Positions 37,505 to 47,441 of a stretch of DNA of 64,000 nucleotides are shown here, one piece after another. Numbering within the stretch: the first letter of the stretch is position 1; each line of letters begins with the position of its first letter. Made by a program: the position numbers and the translations under genes. A model generated the notes under the pieces. The model was not told where the DNA came from and did not search any database. It saw only the letters and a list, made by a program, of their open reading frames with translations. The DNA comes from Gemmatimonadaceae bacterium (lineage in GTDB: Bacteria; Gemmatimonadota; Gemmatimonadetes; Gemmatimonadales; Gemmatimonadaceae): assembly GCA_019186945.1 (NCBI GenBank), contig JABAQJ010000011.1:1-64000 (forward strand), in the 5' to 3' direction.

Positions 37505-39442
37505 TCACTTCACGGACGCACCGGTCCAACGGTCGAACCACTCGATCACTCGTCCCAGCAGGTCGAGCTGATGTTGCTCCTCACGGATGCCGTGTCCCTC
37601 GCGAGGATACACGATGAACTCCACCGGTACTTCGTAGTGCCTTAGTCCGCGATAGAACTGCTGGGCCTGGCCGATGGGATCCGTCGGGTCGGCCTCGCCT
37701 TGCAGGATCAGCGTAGGCGTTCGTGCCTGCTTGATGTACGTGATCGGAGAACTCTCGATGAACTCCTTCAGGTTCTCGTACGGCGTGCCGAAGAACCAGC
37801 GGTCGTAGATCGCACTTGCCTCGGTTCCGTATTCGCTGGCCAGATCGCTGAGTCCGGCACCGTTGATCGCTGCCTTGAATCGATTGGTCTGCGTGACAGC
37901 CCACGCCGACATGTAGCCACCGTAGGACCAACCGCCGATCACGAGCTTCGTAGAATCGGCGATGCCGCGCGCCACCATCGCATCCACGCCGGCCATGACG
38001 TCCTTGAAATCGCCGCCACCCCAGTCCGCCCGATTGGACTCGATGAAGGCATGTCCGTAGCCGGACGATCCACGAATGTTGGGGTACAGAACGGCATAGC
38101 CGCGTGCGGCAAGAAGCTGGCCCCAGTTCTCGTAGCGGTCAGCCCAGCGCCCGGTGGGACCGCCATGCACGAGAACCGCGAGTGGAACCCGCGTTCCTTC
38201 GCGGTAGCCAGCAGGCTTGATGATTCGAGCATCGATGGTCTTTCCATCGAAGCTCTTGAAGGAGGCCGGCTCCGTCGCACCGACCCAGCGCTCCCGCCAG
38301 CGACCATTGATCGATGTCAGGCGTTGCGCATTCCCCGAGGCATCGCGCAACCAGAGTTCTGGCGCTTCGATCGTGGATTGTCCGATGAAAGCCACGGCGC
38401 CGCCACCTGCTGGCGTTCCACCGGACGGCAGGACCGGAAGCGCGGGAAGAGTATCGACGCGTCCGTCGAGGCTGACGCGGGCCAGGCGCGTGGAAAAGCC
38501 CTCGTCGAATGCGATGGCGATCGTCCGTGCGTCTATCCATGACACCGAGCTGATCGGACGGTCCAGAGCACGGGTCAGGTTGCGCGGCTCACCGCCGTCG
38601 ACCGGGATGACGAAGAGATCGTGAGGTGACGGGCCGTCGACGGGAGCTGCTGTGTACGAGAGCCAGCGGCCATCGGGTGAGACTCCCAGCCCGCCGAACG
38701 GTCCTTTGGGTTGTTGCAGCGGACGCACCAGGCCCGAATCCGCCGAGACCTCCACGAAACGCTCGGTTTCCTTCTCGGCGTTCACTTCGTCGCTCGCGAT
38801 CGCGAACAGCCGGCTGCCATCGGGCGCCCAGGCGATTTCGCTGAGCGACCACGGTGCGGCAGTGAGGCTTTTCGTCGATCTCGAGCCGACATCGAAGATC
38901 CACAGCCGCTCCGGGCGCACATTCCGTTCGACCACGCGCGCATCCTTCTTCTCCTTGATTCCCGCCTCTTCTTCAGCGGGAACCGGGTCGCGGCCCGTGA
39001 AGGCGATACGGCTACCGTCGGGCGACCAGGCGATGTTTCCAACGCCGCCTTTCTGCTCTGTCACGACCTGAGCCTCGCCGCCAGCGGTCGCCATCAGATA
39101 GAGCTGGCGGGAGCCGCCGCGGTCCGACACGAAGGCGAGTGTGGCACCGTCGGGAGACCAGCGTGGAGAGGCATCGCTTTTCGGCGACGAGGCGAAGCGC
39201 CGCGCTTCCTGGCGTGCACGGTCGTACACCCAGATGTCCGTGTCCCTGAAGTCACCCTTGGGCGGTCCGGTCACGGTGAAGGCAATCCGCTGTCCCACGC
39301 GGTCCACCTGGATGTCGCCTAACGTGTGACGGTCCAGTACTACGGACGGCGTGATGTCGGCCGGGCGCTGCGCCAGGAGTCCTGCCGGAAAGGCCAGGAC
39401 AGTAGCGAGCAGCCGGCGCGCAACTGTCAGGGAGTGCGTCAT
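37505..39442 (-). CDS. Exported S9 family prolyl oligopeptidase-like peptidase
   Basis: From the ATG at 39442 this 645-aa protein has a signal peptide (ending LLAQ). A beta-propeller of about 350 residues follows, built of TolB-like repeats (WSPDG, WAPDGSRL, VSPDGRWL). An alpha/beta-hydrolase domain ends the protein. The catalytic triad is visible as Ser in GGWSYGGYM (near residue 505), Asp in GEADPTDP (near 583) and His in REGHGIRE (near 616). This is the acylaminoacyl-peptidase / dipeptidyl-peptidase branch. It should cleave short peptides outside the cytoplasm. Confidence 0.93.
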   Translation of the reverse strand: MTHSLTVARRLLATVLAFPAGLLAQRPADITPSVVLDRHTLGDIQVDRVGQRIAFTVTGPPKGDFRDTDIWVYDRARQEARRFASSPKSDASPRWSPDGATLAFVSDRGGSRQLYLMATAGGEAQVVTEQKGGVGNIAWSPDGSRIAFTGRDPVPAEEEAGIKEKKDARVVERNVRPERLWIFDVGSRSTKSLTAAPWSLSEIAWAPDGSRLFAIASDEVNAEKETERFVEVSADSGLVRPLQQPKGPFGGLGVSPDGRWLSYTAAPVDGPSPHDLFVIPVDGGEPRNLTRALDRPISSVSWIDARTIAIAFDEGFSTRLARVSLDGRVDTLPALPVLPSGGTPAGGGAVAFIGQSTIEAPELWLRDASGNAQRLTSINGRWRERWVGATEPASFKSFDGKTIDARIIKPAGYREGTRVPLAVLVHGGPTGRWADRYENWGQLLAARGYAVLYPNIRGSSGYGHAFIESNRADWGGGDFKDVMAGVDAMVARGIADSTKLVIGGWSYGGYMSAWAVTQTNRFKAAINGAGLSDLASEYGTEASAIYDRWFFGTPYENLKEFIESSPITYIKQARTPTLILQGEADPTDPIGQAQQFYRGLRHYEVPVEFIVYPREGHGIREEQHQLDLLGRVIEWFDRWTGASVK

Positions 39443-39621
39443 TCGTGGAACCTCGAAAGGGGAACCGGAACCGCGATGATCTCGCGATCCGACATGGTCT
39501 GAAACGGGAACCTTACCGGGCGACGCCACGGCGCTCAAGGCTACGCAACCGCCTCGCAGAAACCACGCGCTCGCCTTCGAGACCAGCGTGGCCTGAAGGC
39601 GCTCGGGTCTCGCGCTGTTTG

Positions 39622-41100
39622 CTACCGGGCGGGCGCCGTCCCGGTCGGCTCGTGCGGCACGACCTTGATCTGGACCCCGCGAGGGATCTCGACCGAGAGG
39701 TACTCTTTGGCCGTGCCTTTCAGATACTTGCTGAAGAACGCCAACGTGTACGAGGCGATCGCTGAATGCGCACGCGCCGGATCGTCCTCTCCGACGAAAC
39801 CGAGGCGGCGGCCAATCAACGGACTCCAGCGCGCCACATCAGCAAAGCCCATGTGCTGCACGCCGTCCATACGGATTTCGGTCCCGCCGAAACGGAGGAA
39901 CGAGTTGACTCGCGTGTCGAACGTCCGGAAAACCTGCTCCAGCGAATCCGGACCGATCCCTGCCGCCTTGAGTTGGCTGGCGACGGTGACAGGGTCGGGA
40001 GGGTGAGCGCGAAAGACCAGGAAGGGCGCGTCGATGCCTTTGCTCCACGACTCGCCGTACAGCATCCCATCCATATCGATCCCTGCCCTGATACGCGGAT
40101 CGCGCACCATCGCTGCGGCCGCGGTCGCGCCGCCAAACGAGTGTCCAAAGTAGCCGACCTTGTCTAGTTGCAGCCGACGGGCAACGGTATCGGTGACGTC
40201 GCCGAGAGGCAGCTTCTCCAGGCGGTTGAGCACGAACTCGGCATCCGCGACCCATGTCTCGAGCAGGCGCGTCGCGCCGGAGTCGGAGCGGATCATCGCC
40301 TGCGTGGTAATCGGGATATGCCGACCGTCCGGGAAGACTGTGCCCGCCGAGGAGTAGGAGTGGTCGATGCTGACGATCACGTAGCCGTAACTGGCCAGTT
40401 CCTCGAACTCGAACGTGTTCTGCACCCGTGAGCCACCGTATCCATGCGAGAACAACAGCACCGGCGATCGGCCCTCGCGTCGGTTGAAGGGCGCACTGAG
40501 CGTGGAGTGCGTTTTCGCCCGCACCAGGTTCCAAATGAGAAATCCGGGGAAGCCCGTACCAGCGAGTGCATCTCGCGCCAGGACGGATGGATTCGGATGG
40601 TATGGGCTGATGCGGCCACCGGTTACGGTATCGGCGGGATACCAGACCGTCAGCATCAAGGAACGTTTGCCGCCAGGCGTCGTCGCGAAAGTTTCGTCAC
40701 GGGTCGAGTCGACCCAGAAAGCTTCGATCCGCCCGACTGGGTAATACCCACTGGGACGCGCGAACTCGACGCGTGGAAAGAGCACGCCGGGAATGACGAC
40801 CGCGATCAGCCCACAGATCACCACGAGGGTGCCCACGATCGCGCGATGTCGGACGATCGGCGCCACCACCTGTCCCCCGTGCCTCCGAAAATCCCGCCAC
40901 GCCATGACCGCGCCCCAGACGCCCAGCAGATACGCGGGGATCATCTCCCATCGCACGCCGTCGAAGTACAGATGCAACCCGAAAACGATGACGAGGAAAC
41001 CGAGGAACGTCTCTGCCGCCACACGCGACCTCGGCCCGGGGGTACGATAAACGAGCCAGATGAGCACCACAGCCAGGAAGGCCGTTTCGACGGGACGCAT
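39622..41100 (-). CDS. Alpha/beta hydrolase with membrane N-terminus, PAF-acetylhydrolase-like
   Basis: Four hydrophobic segments in the first 125 residues place the protein in the inner membrane. The remaining 365 residues form an alpha/beta hydrolase similar to plasma PAF-acetylhydrolase/lipase proteins. The oxyanion region is LLFSHGYGGSR and the nucleophile elbow is GYFGHSFGGAT (Ser near residue 320). A phospholipid or short-chain ester substrate is plausible but unproven. It is 492 aa from the ATG at 41100. The lactate permease gene ends 52 bases upstream on the same strand, so they may share a transcript. Confidence 0.82.
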   Translation of the reverse strand: MRPVETAFLAVVLIWLVYRTPGPRSRVAAETFLGFLVIVFGLHLYFDGVRWEMIPAYLLGVWGAVMAWRDFRRHGGQVVAPIVRHRAIVGTLVVICGLIAVVIPGVLFPRVEFARPSGYYPVGRIEAFWVDSTRDETFATTPGGKRSLMLTVWYPADTVTGGRISPYHPNPSVLARDALAGTGFPGFLIWNLVRAKTHSTLSAPFNRREGRSPVLLFSHGYGGSRVQNTFEFEELASYGYVIVSIDHSYSSAGTVFPDGRHIPITTQAMIRSDSGATRLLETWVADAEFVLNRLEKLPLGDVTDTVARRLQLDKVGYFGHSFGGATAAAAMVRDPRIRAGIDMDGMLYGESWSKGIDAPFLVFRAHPPDPVTVASQLKAAGIGPDSLEQVFRTFDTRVNSFLRFGGTEIRMDGVQHMGFADVARWSPLIGRRLGFVGEDDPARAHSAIASYTLAFFSKYLKGTAKEYLSVEIPRGVQIKVVPHEPTGTAPAR

Positions 41101-41152
41101 GAAGGGCTCGCTTTCAGTTGGGCGGCGCGACGGAATTCACGCCGGGAACATA

Positions 41153-42763
41153 CTACGGAACGACCATCCGCGTGAACGGCGGGACATACGCCTGGAGCAG
41201 CACGAGCAGGCCAACCAGCGTGGCCAGCGCGAGCGAGTGCCAGAAGACGAACCGCAGGATACGGCTTTCCTGCCCGTACCATCGTGTGGCGGTGCTCGCT
41301 ACCACGATGCTCTGGGCGTCGATCATCTTCCCCATCACGCCGCCAGAGCTATTGGCCGCCGCCATCAACGTCGGGCTGACTCCCACCTGCCCCGCCGTAA
41401 TCGTCTGGAGATTCCCGAACAGCACGTTCGACGACGTGTCCGAACCGGTGAGCGCAACCCCGAGCCAGCCGAGCATCGCTCCGAAGAACGGGTACAGTAC
41501 GCCGGTGTTGGCAAACGCTAGTCCGAGGATCGCGTCCATTCCGGAGTAGCGCGAGACATACCCGATGCCCAGCATGGCGGCGATCGTCAGGAGCGAGTGA
41601 CGCACAACCACGATCGTCCGCCCGTACTCGCGAAGCGCCTCCGACGCGCGGAACCCCAGGAACCGCGCACTCACGAGGGCCGCGACAAGGATGGCCGTAC
41701 CCGTAGCCGAGAGGATATTCGCGCTGAACACCGCCGACTCCGGCACAGGAGTCGCAACCACTGGGGCGCTGCGCATGACCAGCTGGTCGAGTCCGGCTAC
41801 AGCCAGCCTGGGAGCGAAGACGCCGTTGAGCAGATCCTTCACGTCAGGTATTCCCCACAGGAAGACCACAACCGACAGAACGATCCACGGAATCCACGGT
41901 CGCCAGCTCGTTGCCTCCGACGGCTCGTCTTCCGATGCCGTCTCTCCGGTGAGCCTGCGCCAACGTACATAGAGAACCAGCGAGCCCATGGAAGCGAGCG
42001 ACGAAACGACGTCGACCAACCAGGGACCGTGGAAGTTGGATACGATGAACTGGGTGATGGCGAACGACATGCCGGTCACCAGCAGCGCGGGCCAGGTTTC
42101 GCGAATGCCGCGCCAGCCGTCGTACGCGCCGATCAGCCAGATGGGCACGATGATCGACAGGATCGGGAGTTGACGTCCGACCATGGCGCTCAGACTATGC
42201 AGGTCCAGACCGGTGACGCTCTGCAGAGCGACGATCGGCGTGCCTAGTGCGCCGTAGGCAACCGGTGCCGTATTGGCGATCAACGACAGCGCGCTGGCCT
42301 CGAGCGGAGGAAAGCCGAGTCCGATGAGCATCGCGCCGGTGACGGCAACCGGTGTCCCAAAGCCCGCGGCGCCTTCGAAAAAGGCACCGAACGAGAATGC
42401 GATGAGCAAGAGTTGCAATCGTCGATCGCGTGTGACGGACGCGATGCCATGGCGAAGTGCGTCGAACGCGCCTCGTTCGCTCGTTAGGCGGTACAGGAAA
42501 ATGACGTTGACGACGATCCAGCCGATAGGGAAGAGCCCATAGGCAGCCCCGAACAGCGCCGCCCGGAGCGCCATGCCCGCAGGCATGCCGATCGCCGCGA
42601 CGGCGACACCCATCGCCGCGATAACCCCGAGCAAGGCTGCGTAATGCGCTCGCACGCGATGGCTCGCCAACAGCCCCAGGAGCACCACGAGTGGGGACGC
42701 CGCGGCGATGGTGGACAGCACGGCGTTGTGCAGCGGATCGTACGTCTGGTTCCAGGGGAACAC
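41153..42763 (-). CDS. L-lactate permease family transporter
   Basis: The 536-aa protein has about 12-14 transmembrane helices. It carries the LctP-family signatures: N-terminal WNQTYDPLHNAVLSTIAA, FGAFFEGAAGFGTPVAVTGAML and the C-terminal MGKMIDAQSIVVAS. It probably imports lactate or glycolate with protons. The start is a GTG at 42763. An FMN hydroxy-acid dehydrogenase that could use the same substrate is encoded at 12123-13223, but not next to it. The downstream neighbour is a lipase-like membrane hydrolase. Confidence 0.92.
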   Translation of the reverse strand: MFPWNQTYDPLHNAVLSTIAAASPLVVLLGLLASHRVRAHYAALLGVIAAMGVAVAAIGMPAGMALRAALFGAAYGLFPIGWIVVNVIFLYRLTSERGAFDALRHGIASVTRDRRLQLLLIAFSFGAFFEGAAGFGTPVAVTGAMLIGLGFPPLEASALSLIANTAPVAYGALGTPIVALQSVTGLDLHSLSAMVGRQLPILSIIVPIWLIGAYDGWRGIRETWPALLVTGMSFAITQFIVSNFHGPWLVDVVSSLASMGSLVLYVRWRRLTGETASEDEPSEATSWRPWIPWIVLSVVVFLWGIPDVKDLLNGVFAPRLAVAGLDQLVMRSAPVVATPVPESAVFSANILSATGTAILVAALVSARFLGFRASEALREYGRTIVVVRHSLLTIAAMLGIGYVSRYSGMDAILGLAFANTGVLYPFFGAMLGWLGVALTGSDTSSNVLFGNLQTITAGQVGVSPTLMAAANSSGGVMGKMIDAQSIVVASTATRWYGQESRILRFVFWHSLALATLVGLLVLLQAYVPPFTRMVVP

Positions 42764-42878
42764 GGCGGGCGGCGCGACGAGGGGAGACGAGGTGCGCCGA
42801 AACTGCCTGGAAAACCCGCCGCGTCAAGATACCGGCGCGGCAGCACGAACCACCGACGCCGCGCCTTCCCGCCGGCGC

Positions 42879-44045
42879 CTAACGGCCGCGCAACGCGTTG
42901 GCGATCGACAACCACGCCTCCTTGCGCTGCAGGTCGGCGTCCAGCGGCAGAACGCGTGGCGGGAGGCCGTCCTTCCGCGGCGCATGATGCGAGAGCCAGG
43001 TGATCCGGTCGCTGAGGCCCCAGATGACGACAGTGGACACGGCGGGATGCGGCAGTACGATCTGCAGGAACTCGTAGTACTTCGCCGCGACGGCGGCGTC
43101 CCGCGTCTCGTGATCCGCCGGCAGCGACTGGTCGCTCACATCGAGTTCGGTGATGAAGATACCGAGCCCAAGGTTCTGTACCGCGTTCATGAAGTTCGTC
43201 AGCTTCGTCGCGCTGAGCGGCGTGTTGGCGTACAGGTGCGCTTGCAGCCCGAGGGCGTGCACTGGCACTCCGGCGCTCACGAGGTTCTGGAGAAGCTGCA
43301 ACACGTAGGCGCGTCGCATGTCCGCATTGGACGTGTCCGCCTCGCACCCGAAATCGTTGTAGGTCAGGACGGCCGTCGGGTCCACCTGGGACGCGAACGT
43401 GAAGGCCATGTCGATGTACTGTGGCCCCAGTAACTGCATCCACGGGGAGTTGCGCAGCCCGTCGGGCCGGCCGTCGACGGGGAAGACGGCCTCGTTCACC
43501 ACGTTCCAGGAGTGGAACAGCCCCTGGAAATGCCCAAGGAACGCGACGATGTGTTGCTCCATCACCTGCGCCGCGTTTGCCGGCGTCACGTCCGTGTAAA
43601 ACCACGGCGGCAGGCTCGCGTGATGGATCAGGTGGGTACCGCGCATCGGCAGATTCACCGTCTGCGCGAATCGCCACACTCTGTCCATCGTCCTGAAGTC
43701 CCAGGTGTCGATCGCCGGATGGGTGTCCTCCCACTGCCCTTCAGCAAGCGGCACGACCATCCCCGACTCGGCCGCGTGGGCGGCCAGCAGGTCGTTGTCA
43801 CGTAACGTGCGGCTGTCCACGCCGGTTCCAAGCACGAGGCCTCGCGCGTTGGCGAAGTCTCGAAGTCCAAGGTTGATCGGCGTGTGGCGACGGCGACGAC
43901 GTTCCACGAGCTGATCCGGATCGGCAATTACGTCTGGCGGCGCCATCGGGAGTGCGTCGCTGCCACAGCCGATCGCGCCACCAGTGGCTGCGAGCGCCGC
44001 CAAGCTGCGCATGAACGCGCGTCGATCAATCCGCGAAGTGCTCAT
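42879..44045 (-). CDS. GH10 endo-1,4-beta-xylanase, Tat-type lipoprotein (first copy)
   Basis: From the ATG at 44045 the 388-aa protein has a twin-arginine signal (DRRAFMRS) ending in a lipobox-like IGC, so it is probably exported folded and lipid-anchored. A single GH10 barrel follows. The acid/base Glu is in NVVNEAV (near residue 185) and the nucleophile Glu in FITELDVSD (near 297). Substrate-side motifs such as MRGTHLIHH and GLQAHL are also present. It should cut the xylan backbone. A second GH10 gene lies just upstream on the same strand, giving a recent-looking tandem pair. The stop codon lies in the octamer CGTTAGGC. Confidence 0.93.
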   Translation of the reverse strand: MSTSRIDRRAFMRSLAALAATGGAIGCGSDALPMAPPDVIADPDQLVERRRRRHTPINLGLRDFANARGLVLGTGVDSRTLRDNDLLAAHAAESGMVVPLAEGQWEDTHPAIDTWDFRTMDRVWRFAQTVNLPMRGTHLIHHASLPPWFYTDVTPANAAQVMEQHIVAFLGHFQGLFHSWNVVNEAVFPVDGRPDGLRNSPWMQLLGPQYIDMAFTFASQVDPTAVLTYNDFGCEADTSNADMRRAYVLQLLQNLVSAGVPVHALGLQAHLYANTPLSATKLTNFMNAVQNLGLGIFITELDVSDQSLPADHETRDAAVAAKYYEFLQIVLPHPAVSTVVIWGLSDRITWLSHHAPRKDGLPPRVLPLDADLQRKEAWLSIANALRGR

Positions 44046-44285
44046 GGAGCGTCCCCCCGTGCCGTGGATCCGCTTTCCACTCAGAAACATCAAACCCGGT
44101 GCGCTCCCGGCAGACCGATAGCTTGTGCCGCGCGGCTCGACTCGGCTTCGACAGTCGTGTGGTCTGTGCAAGAAGGACGCCACGGTTGAGCTCGACGTGA
44201 AACCCCAGCGACTGCTCGCCAGTCACCGGAGTCGTTGTGGCGCCGCCGCACAGTGTGCGCCACGGACGCGAAACAAGGAGCCTTC

Positions 44286-44303
44286 CTTCGGCTTTTCCCG
44301 AAG
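44286..44303 (-). terminator. Weak hairpin between the two GH10 genes
   Basis: CTTCGG and CCGAAG arms enclose a six-base loop, downstream of the second GH10 copy and within the 295-base gap before the first copy. Nothing else of note is seen in this gap, and no promoter is convincing. Confidence 0.3.
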
Positions 44304-44340
44304 CAGGGACGAACGCAGCTACTGGGTTGCCAAGGGACCG

Positions 44341-45492
44341 TCAGCGTCCCGTGAACGAGTTGACTATCGCCGTCCAGGCAGGCTTCCGCTGCAGCTGGTC
44401 GTCCAGTGGGAGAACCCGGACAGGAAGTCCGTCCGGCCGCGGCGCCTGGTTGGTCAACCATGTCAGGCGGTCGCTCAACCCCCACGTGATCACGACCGAA
44501 ACGGCTGGATGAGCCAGCATCGCCGAGAGGTAGGTGTGGTACATCGCCGCCACGCCGGCGTCGCGGGCGGCAATGTTCGCGGGAAGCGTTTGATCCTTCA
44601 CGTCCAGTTCGGTGATGAAGATCCTCAGCCCCAGCGCAGCCACGGCGTCGAGGAATGCCGTCAGCTTCGACGCATCGATCGCCGAGTTCGCCGCGATGTG
44701 CGACTGCATGCCCAGCGCGTGGATCGGTACTCCCTGCTGCACGAGCGATTGAAGGAGTTGCAGGGTGAACTGGCGCTTCCGGTCCGCGAGCGGCGTGTCC
44801 TCCTCGATCCCGAACTCGTTGTAAACAAGGGTTGCCGACGGGTCCACCTGCGCAGCGAAGTTGAAGGCTTGCGGTATGTACTGCGGCCCCATCAGCTGCA
44901 ACCACGGCGAATTCCGCAGTCCATCAGGCCTGCCGTCGCTCGGAAGAACAGCTTCGTTGACGGGATTCCAGGAATGGAACAACCCCTTGTACCGACCCAG
45001 GAAGGCCTGGATATGATCGCGCATGTACTGCGAGGCATTGGCAGACGTGACGTTGGCGCTGAACCACGCCGGAAGCGCCTGATGCCAGACGAGATGTGTG
45101 CCCCGCATCGGCAGATGCACCGACTGAGCCCAGCTCCACAGATCGTCCATCACGCTGAAGTTCCAGGTCGATGGCCCGGGATGGGTCTGGTTCCATGCTC
45201 CCTGCGCAATTGGCACGACCATGCCGGATTCGCGCGTGTGCGCGGCGAGGAGCGCGGCATCCGACAGCCCCGCGTAATTGAGTCCGCATCCGAACGTGAG
45301 ACCTCGTGCCCGCGCCGAAACGAACATGCCGTCGAGGCTTGTCGGCGGGGTCACTGGGGGCGTCGTGTCCGGCGGGAAGCCCCGCGGACCGGTGACCACG
45401 CCTGCCGAGCATGCGGCCGTGGCGGCTCCGCCAGCGAGGACGGCCAGTTGGCGAATGAAAGCGCGACGATCGAGTTCAGCGTGCATTTCCAT
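44341..45492 (-). CDS. GH10 endo-1,4-beta-xylanase, Tat-type lipoprotein (second copy)
   Basis: This 383-aa paralogue of the neighbouring xylanase has the same plan. A twin-arginine leader (DRRAFIRQ) ends in a lipobox-like AAC, a Pro/Thr-rich spacer follows, and a complete GH10 barrel ends the protein. The acid/base Glu is in NPVNEAV and the nucleophile Glu in FITELDVKD. The start could be the ATG at 45492 or the one two codons later. The two copies differ over much of their length, so they may have diverged in substrate preference. No transporter for xylo-oligosaccharides is adjacent. Confidence 0.93.
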   Translation of the reverse strand: MEMHAELDRRAFIRQLAVLAGGAATAACSAGVVTGPRGFPPDTTPPVTPPTSLDGMFVSARARGLTFGCGLNYAGLSDAALLAAHTRESGMVVPIAQGAWNQTHPGPSTWNFSVMDDLWSWAQSVHLPMRGTHLVWHQALPAWFSANVTSANASQYMRDHIQAFLGRYKGLFHSWNPVNEAVLPSDGRPDGLRNSPWLQLMGPQYIPQAFNFAAQVDPSATLVYNEFGIEEDTPLADRKRQFTLQLLQSLVQQGVPIHALGMQSHIAANSAIDASKLTAFLDAVAALGLRIFITELDVKDQTLPANIAARDAGVAAMYHTYLSAMLAHPAVSVVITWGLSDRLTWLTNQAPRPDGLPVRVLPLDDQLQRKPAWTAIVNSFTGR

Positions 45493-45597
45493 GCGGTTCC
45501 GGTTCGTGAACGCCTGCACCGGGCGATGAAGGCGCCGGCGTCCCCCATCGCACAGCGCAATGAAGTTCTCGCCTCTTCTGACCCGACACGCACTGCG

Positions 45598-46845
45598 TCA
45601 CTCTGCCCCGATACGCGACAGCCGTGCGCTCCAGACGAACGTCGACCAGCGGAATCGGAGATCACCATCCGGAGTGACGTCGATCACCAGTGCTTCAAGC
45701 GGCGAGGCCGCCTGTGAAACGCGGAGCGGTATCCGGTAGAGGTCTTTCGCGGCATCGCGCTCGGTTCCCCACTGGCCGTGTTGCGCGTTGACGATCAGTT
45801 CCGCCCCGTCGACATGCGGAATCGTCCAGAGCGAATACGTGCCGGCAGGTACCCGGACACCTTCGATCGACAGGTCGCCATTCAGCTTCAACAACGTCGC
45901 CGCGTTGGCTCCTGTCCTCCAGACAACGTCGTACGGGAGCAGGTCACCAAGGATCGCCCGGCCTCGCATGCGCGGGCTGCTGTAGTCGATCGCGAGCGCC
46001 ACACCTCCGATTCTGGTCCGAACCGAATCCGGCGGCGAGGCGACGCCCAGTCCTTTCCCCTCGCGATCCTGCTTGCCGAACTGCCGCGCGTGAAGCGCGA
46101 CGTCGATCGCGTCGGCCCGTTCCGCATTCGCCCGCACCGTCGTGCGTTGGGCATCCACAGCCAGGATGCGACCCCCGCCGTCCAGTACAACCGGCATCAA
46201 CGTCTCGCCGAAGAAGTCGATATCCGCGCGCCTCGGCGAGCGGCGGACGAACATCAGACTCCCCGCGCGTCCGGTTACGGGCGAGATGGCAGCGAGGGTG
46301 ACCGAGTCGCCGTCGGCCACGCCGGCGATCAACCACTCATACGTCGCATAGGACGTTCCATACGGGCCGGCGATGAGCGGAATCGAACCTGGCGCACGAG
46401 CGCGTACCTCTACACGATGCAGGGATGCCGAATCAACCGTGATACGAATCGAGTCGTCACGAAAGTCTATCCTGACGGTATGCGCACTCGCCTTGTCTGA
46501 ACCTGACGGGTCGATGCGCACCGTACTGCGCACCGGTGCGCCGTCAGGCCGGAGATCGTACTGGTACCTGACGTACGTCGTTTTCGGTACGCGCAACACG
46601 ATCTCGCCGGTAATCCGGTCGGGAGTGCGCTCGTAGGTTTCCAGCGCCACGGTATCCCGGCCCAGACGGAGAACGAAGCCACCGCTTATGGCCGCGGTAC
46701 GCTGGCCGCCGACCCTCACCGGCAATGCCACGATCGCCAGCAAGGTCAGACAGCCACAGCTGCGGCGCAGCCGGTCGGCGATCGATCTCCTCGAATCTCG
46801 AACGACCCTTTGCTTGCGCCAAAATGGACGACTACGAGCCGGCAC
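45598..46845 (-). CDS. DUF2911-containing exported protein
   Basis: The C-terminal 150 residues match the DUF2911 family, with YSSPRMRGR, VWRTGANAATLL and PAGTYSLWTIP. That family is common in Bacteroidota, Gemmatimonadota and Acidobacteriota and has no known function. The 200 residues before it are beta-rich and carry no domain I can name. The start is uncertain. I placed it at a GTG (46845) that leaves a long basic head before a hydrophobic segment ending VRVGGQ and overlaps the GNAT gene by 14 bases. An ATG at 46908 would overlap it by 77 bases. Either way the two genes are coupled. Confidence 0.75.
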   Translation of the reverse strand: MPARSRPFWRKQRVVRDSRRSIADRLRRSCGCLTLLAIVALPVRVGGQRTAAISGGFVLRLGRDTVALETYERTPDRITGEIVLRVPKTTYVRYQYDLRPDGAPVRSTVRIDPSGSDKASAHTVRIDFRDDSIRITVDSASLHRVEVRARAPGSIPLIAGPYGTSYATYEWLIAGVADGDSVTLAAISPVTGRAGSLMFVRRSPRRADIDFFGETLMPVVLDGGGRILAVDAQRTTVRANAERADAIDVALHARQFGKQDREGKGLGVASPPDSVRTRIGGVALAIDYSSPRMRGRAILGDLLPYDVVWRTGANAATLLKLNGDLSIEGVRVPAGTYSLWTIPHVDGAELIVNAQHGQWGTERDAAKDLYRIPLRVSQAASPLEALVIDVTPDGDLRFRWSTFVWSARLSRIGAE

Positions 46846-47305
46846 CAGGAGCACGGGCGAAGCAGTGCTTCTGACCAACAGTCCACTCGTCAGCGGCGAT
46901 CCGATCATAGCGTGACTTCTTCTCCGGGTATCGTGCGATATCCACAAAACTGAAACCGCAGTGCTGGAAGAGCGCGTCGGAGAAGGAGACGGCAAAAACT
47001 TCGGGATAGCCACGGACCGCCGCCAACTTCACAGCCGCGCCGATCAGCGCACGTCCCACACCTCGATGCTGGTACGAGGGCGCGACCGCCAGGGATACCA
47101 GTTCCACGAGCGACGGCGAGTAGTCGTCGAGACAGACGCAACCGACGAGAATGCCGTCGTCGTCGCGCACTACGCGGTAGTCGGCAAGATGCGCTTCGAC
47201 GAACGTCTCGCTACGTGGCAGCGTCAGGCCTTGAGGGGAGAACATGTTGTTCAACTCGGCGAGTGCCGGTATGTCGTACTCGCGAGCGGGAGCGATCGGG
47301 CGCAT
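46832..47305 (-). CDS. GNAT family N-acetyltransferase
   Basis: This 157-aa protein is a single GNAT domain. The acetyl-CoA-binding motif A is visible as VSLAVAPSYQHRGVGRALI, with the pyrophosphate loop QHRGVG, and motif B includes FQHCGFSFVDIARYP. The latter resembles the ArgA-like amino-acid acetyltransferases, so a small amine or amino acid is a likely acceptor, though the substrate is unknown. Its 3' end overlaps the start of the DUF2911 gene. It is divergent from the S33 hydrolase gene. Confidence 0.88.
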   Translation of the reverse strand: MRPIAPAREYDIPALAELNNMFSPQGLTLPRSETFVEAHLADYRVVRDDDGILVGCVCLDDYSPSLVELVSLAVAPSYQHRGVGRALIGAAVKLAAVRGYPEVFAVSFSDALFQHCGFSFVDIARYPEKKSRYDRIAADEWTVGQKHCFARAPGAGS

Positions 47306-47441
47306 GCAACGATCCTATCGACAAATCGCCGGATTTCAATCCGCTCCGGCGAAACGTCGCTAAGAATGGAGCCTGGTAGTGGGAATGAGTAGGTTGGTGT
47401 TTGATCGAACCGTGCCATCCACACCCTCGCATCTGACGACT

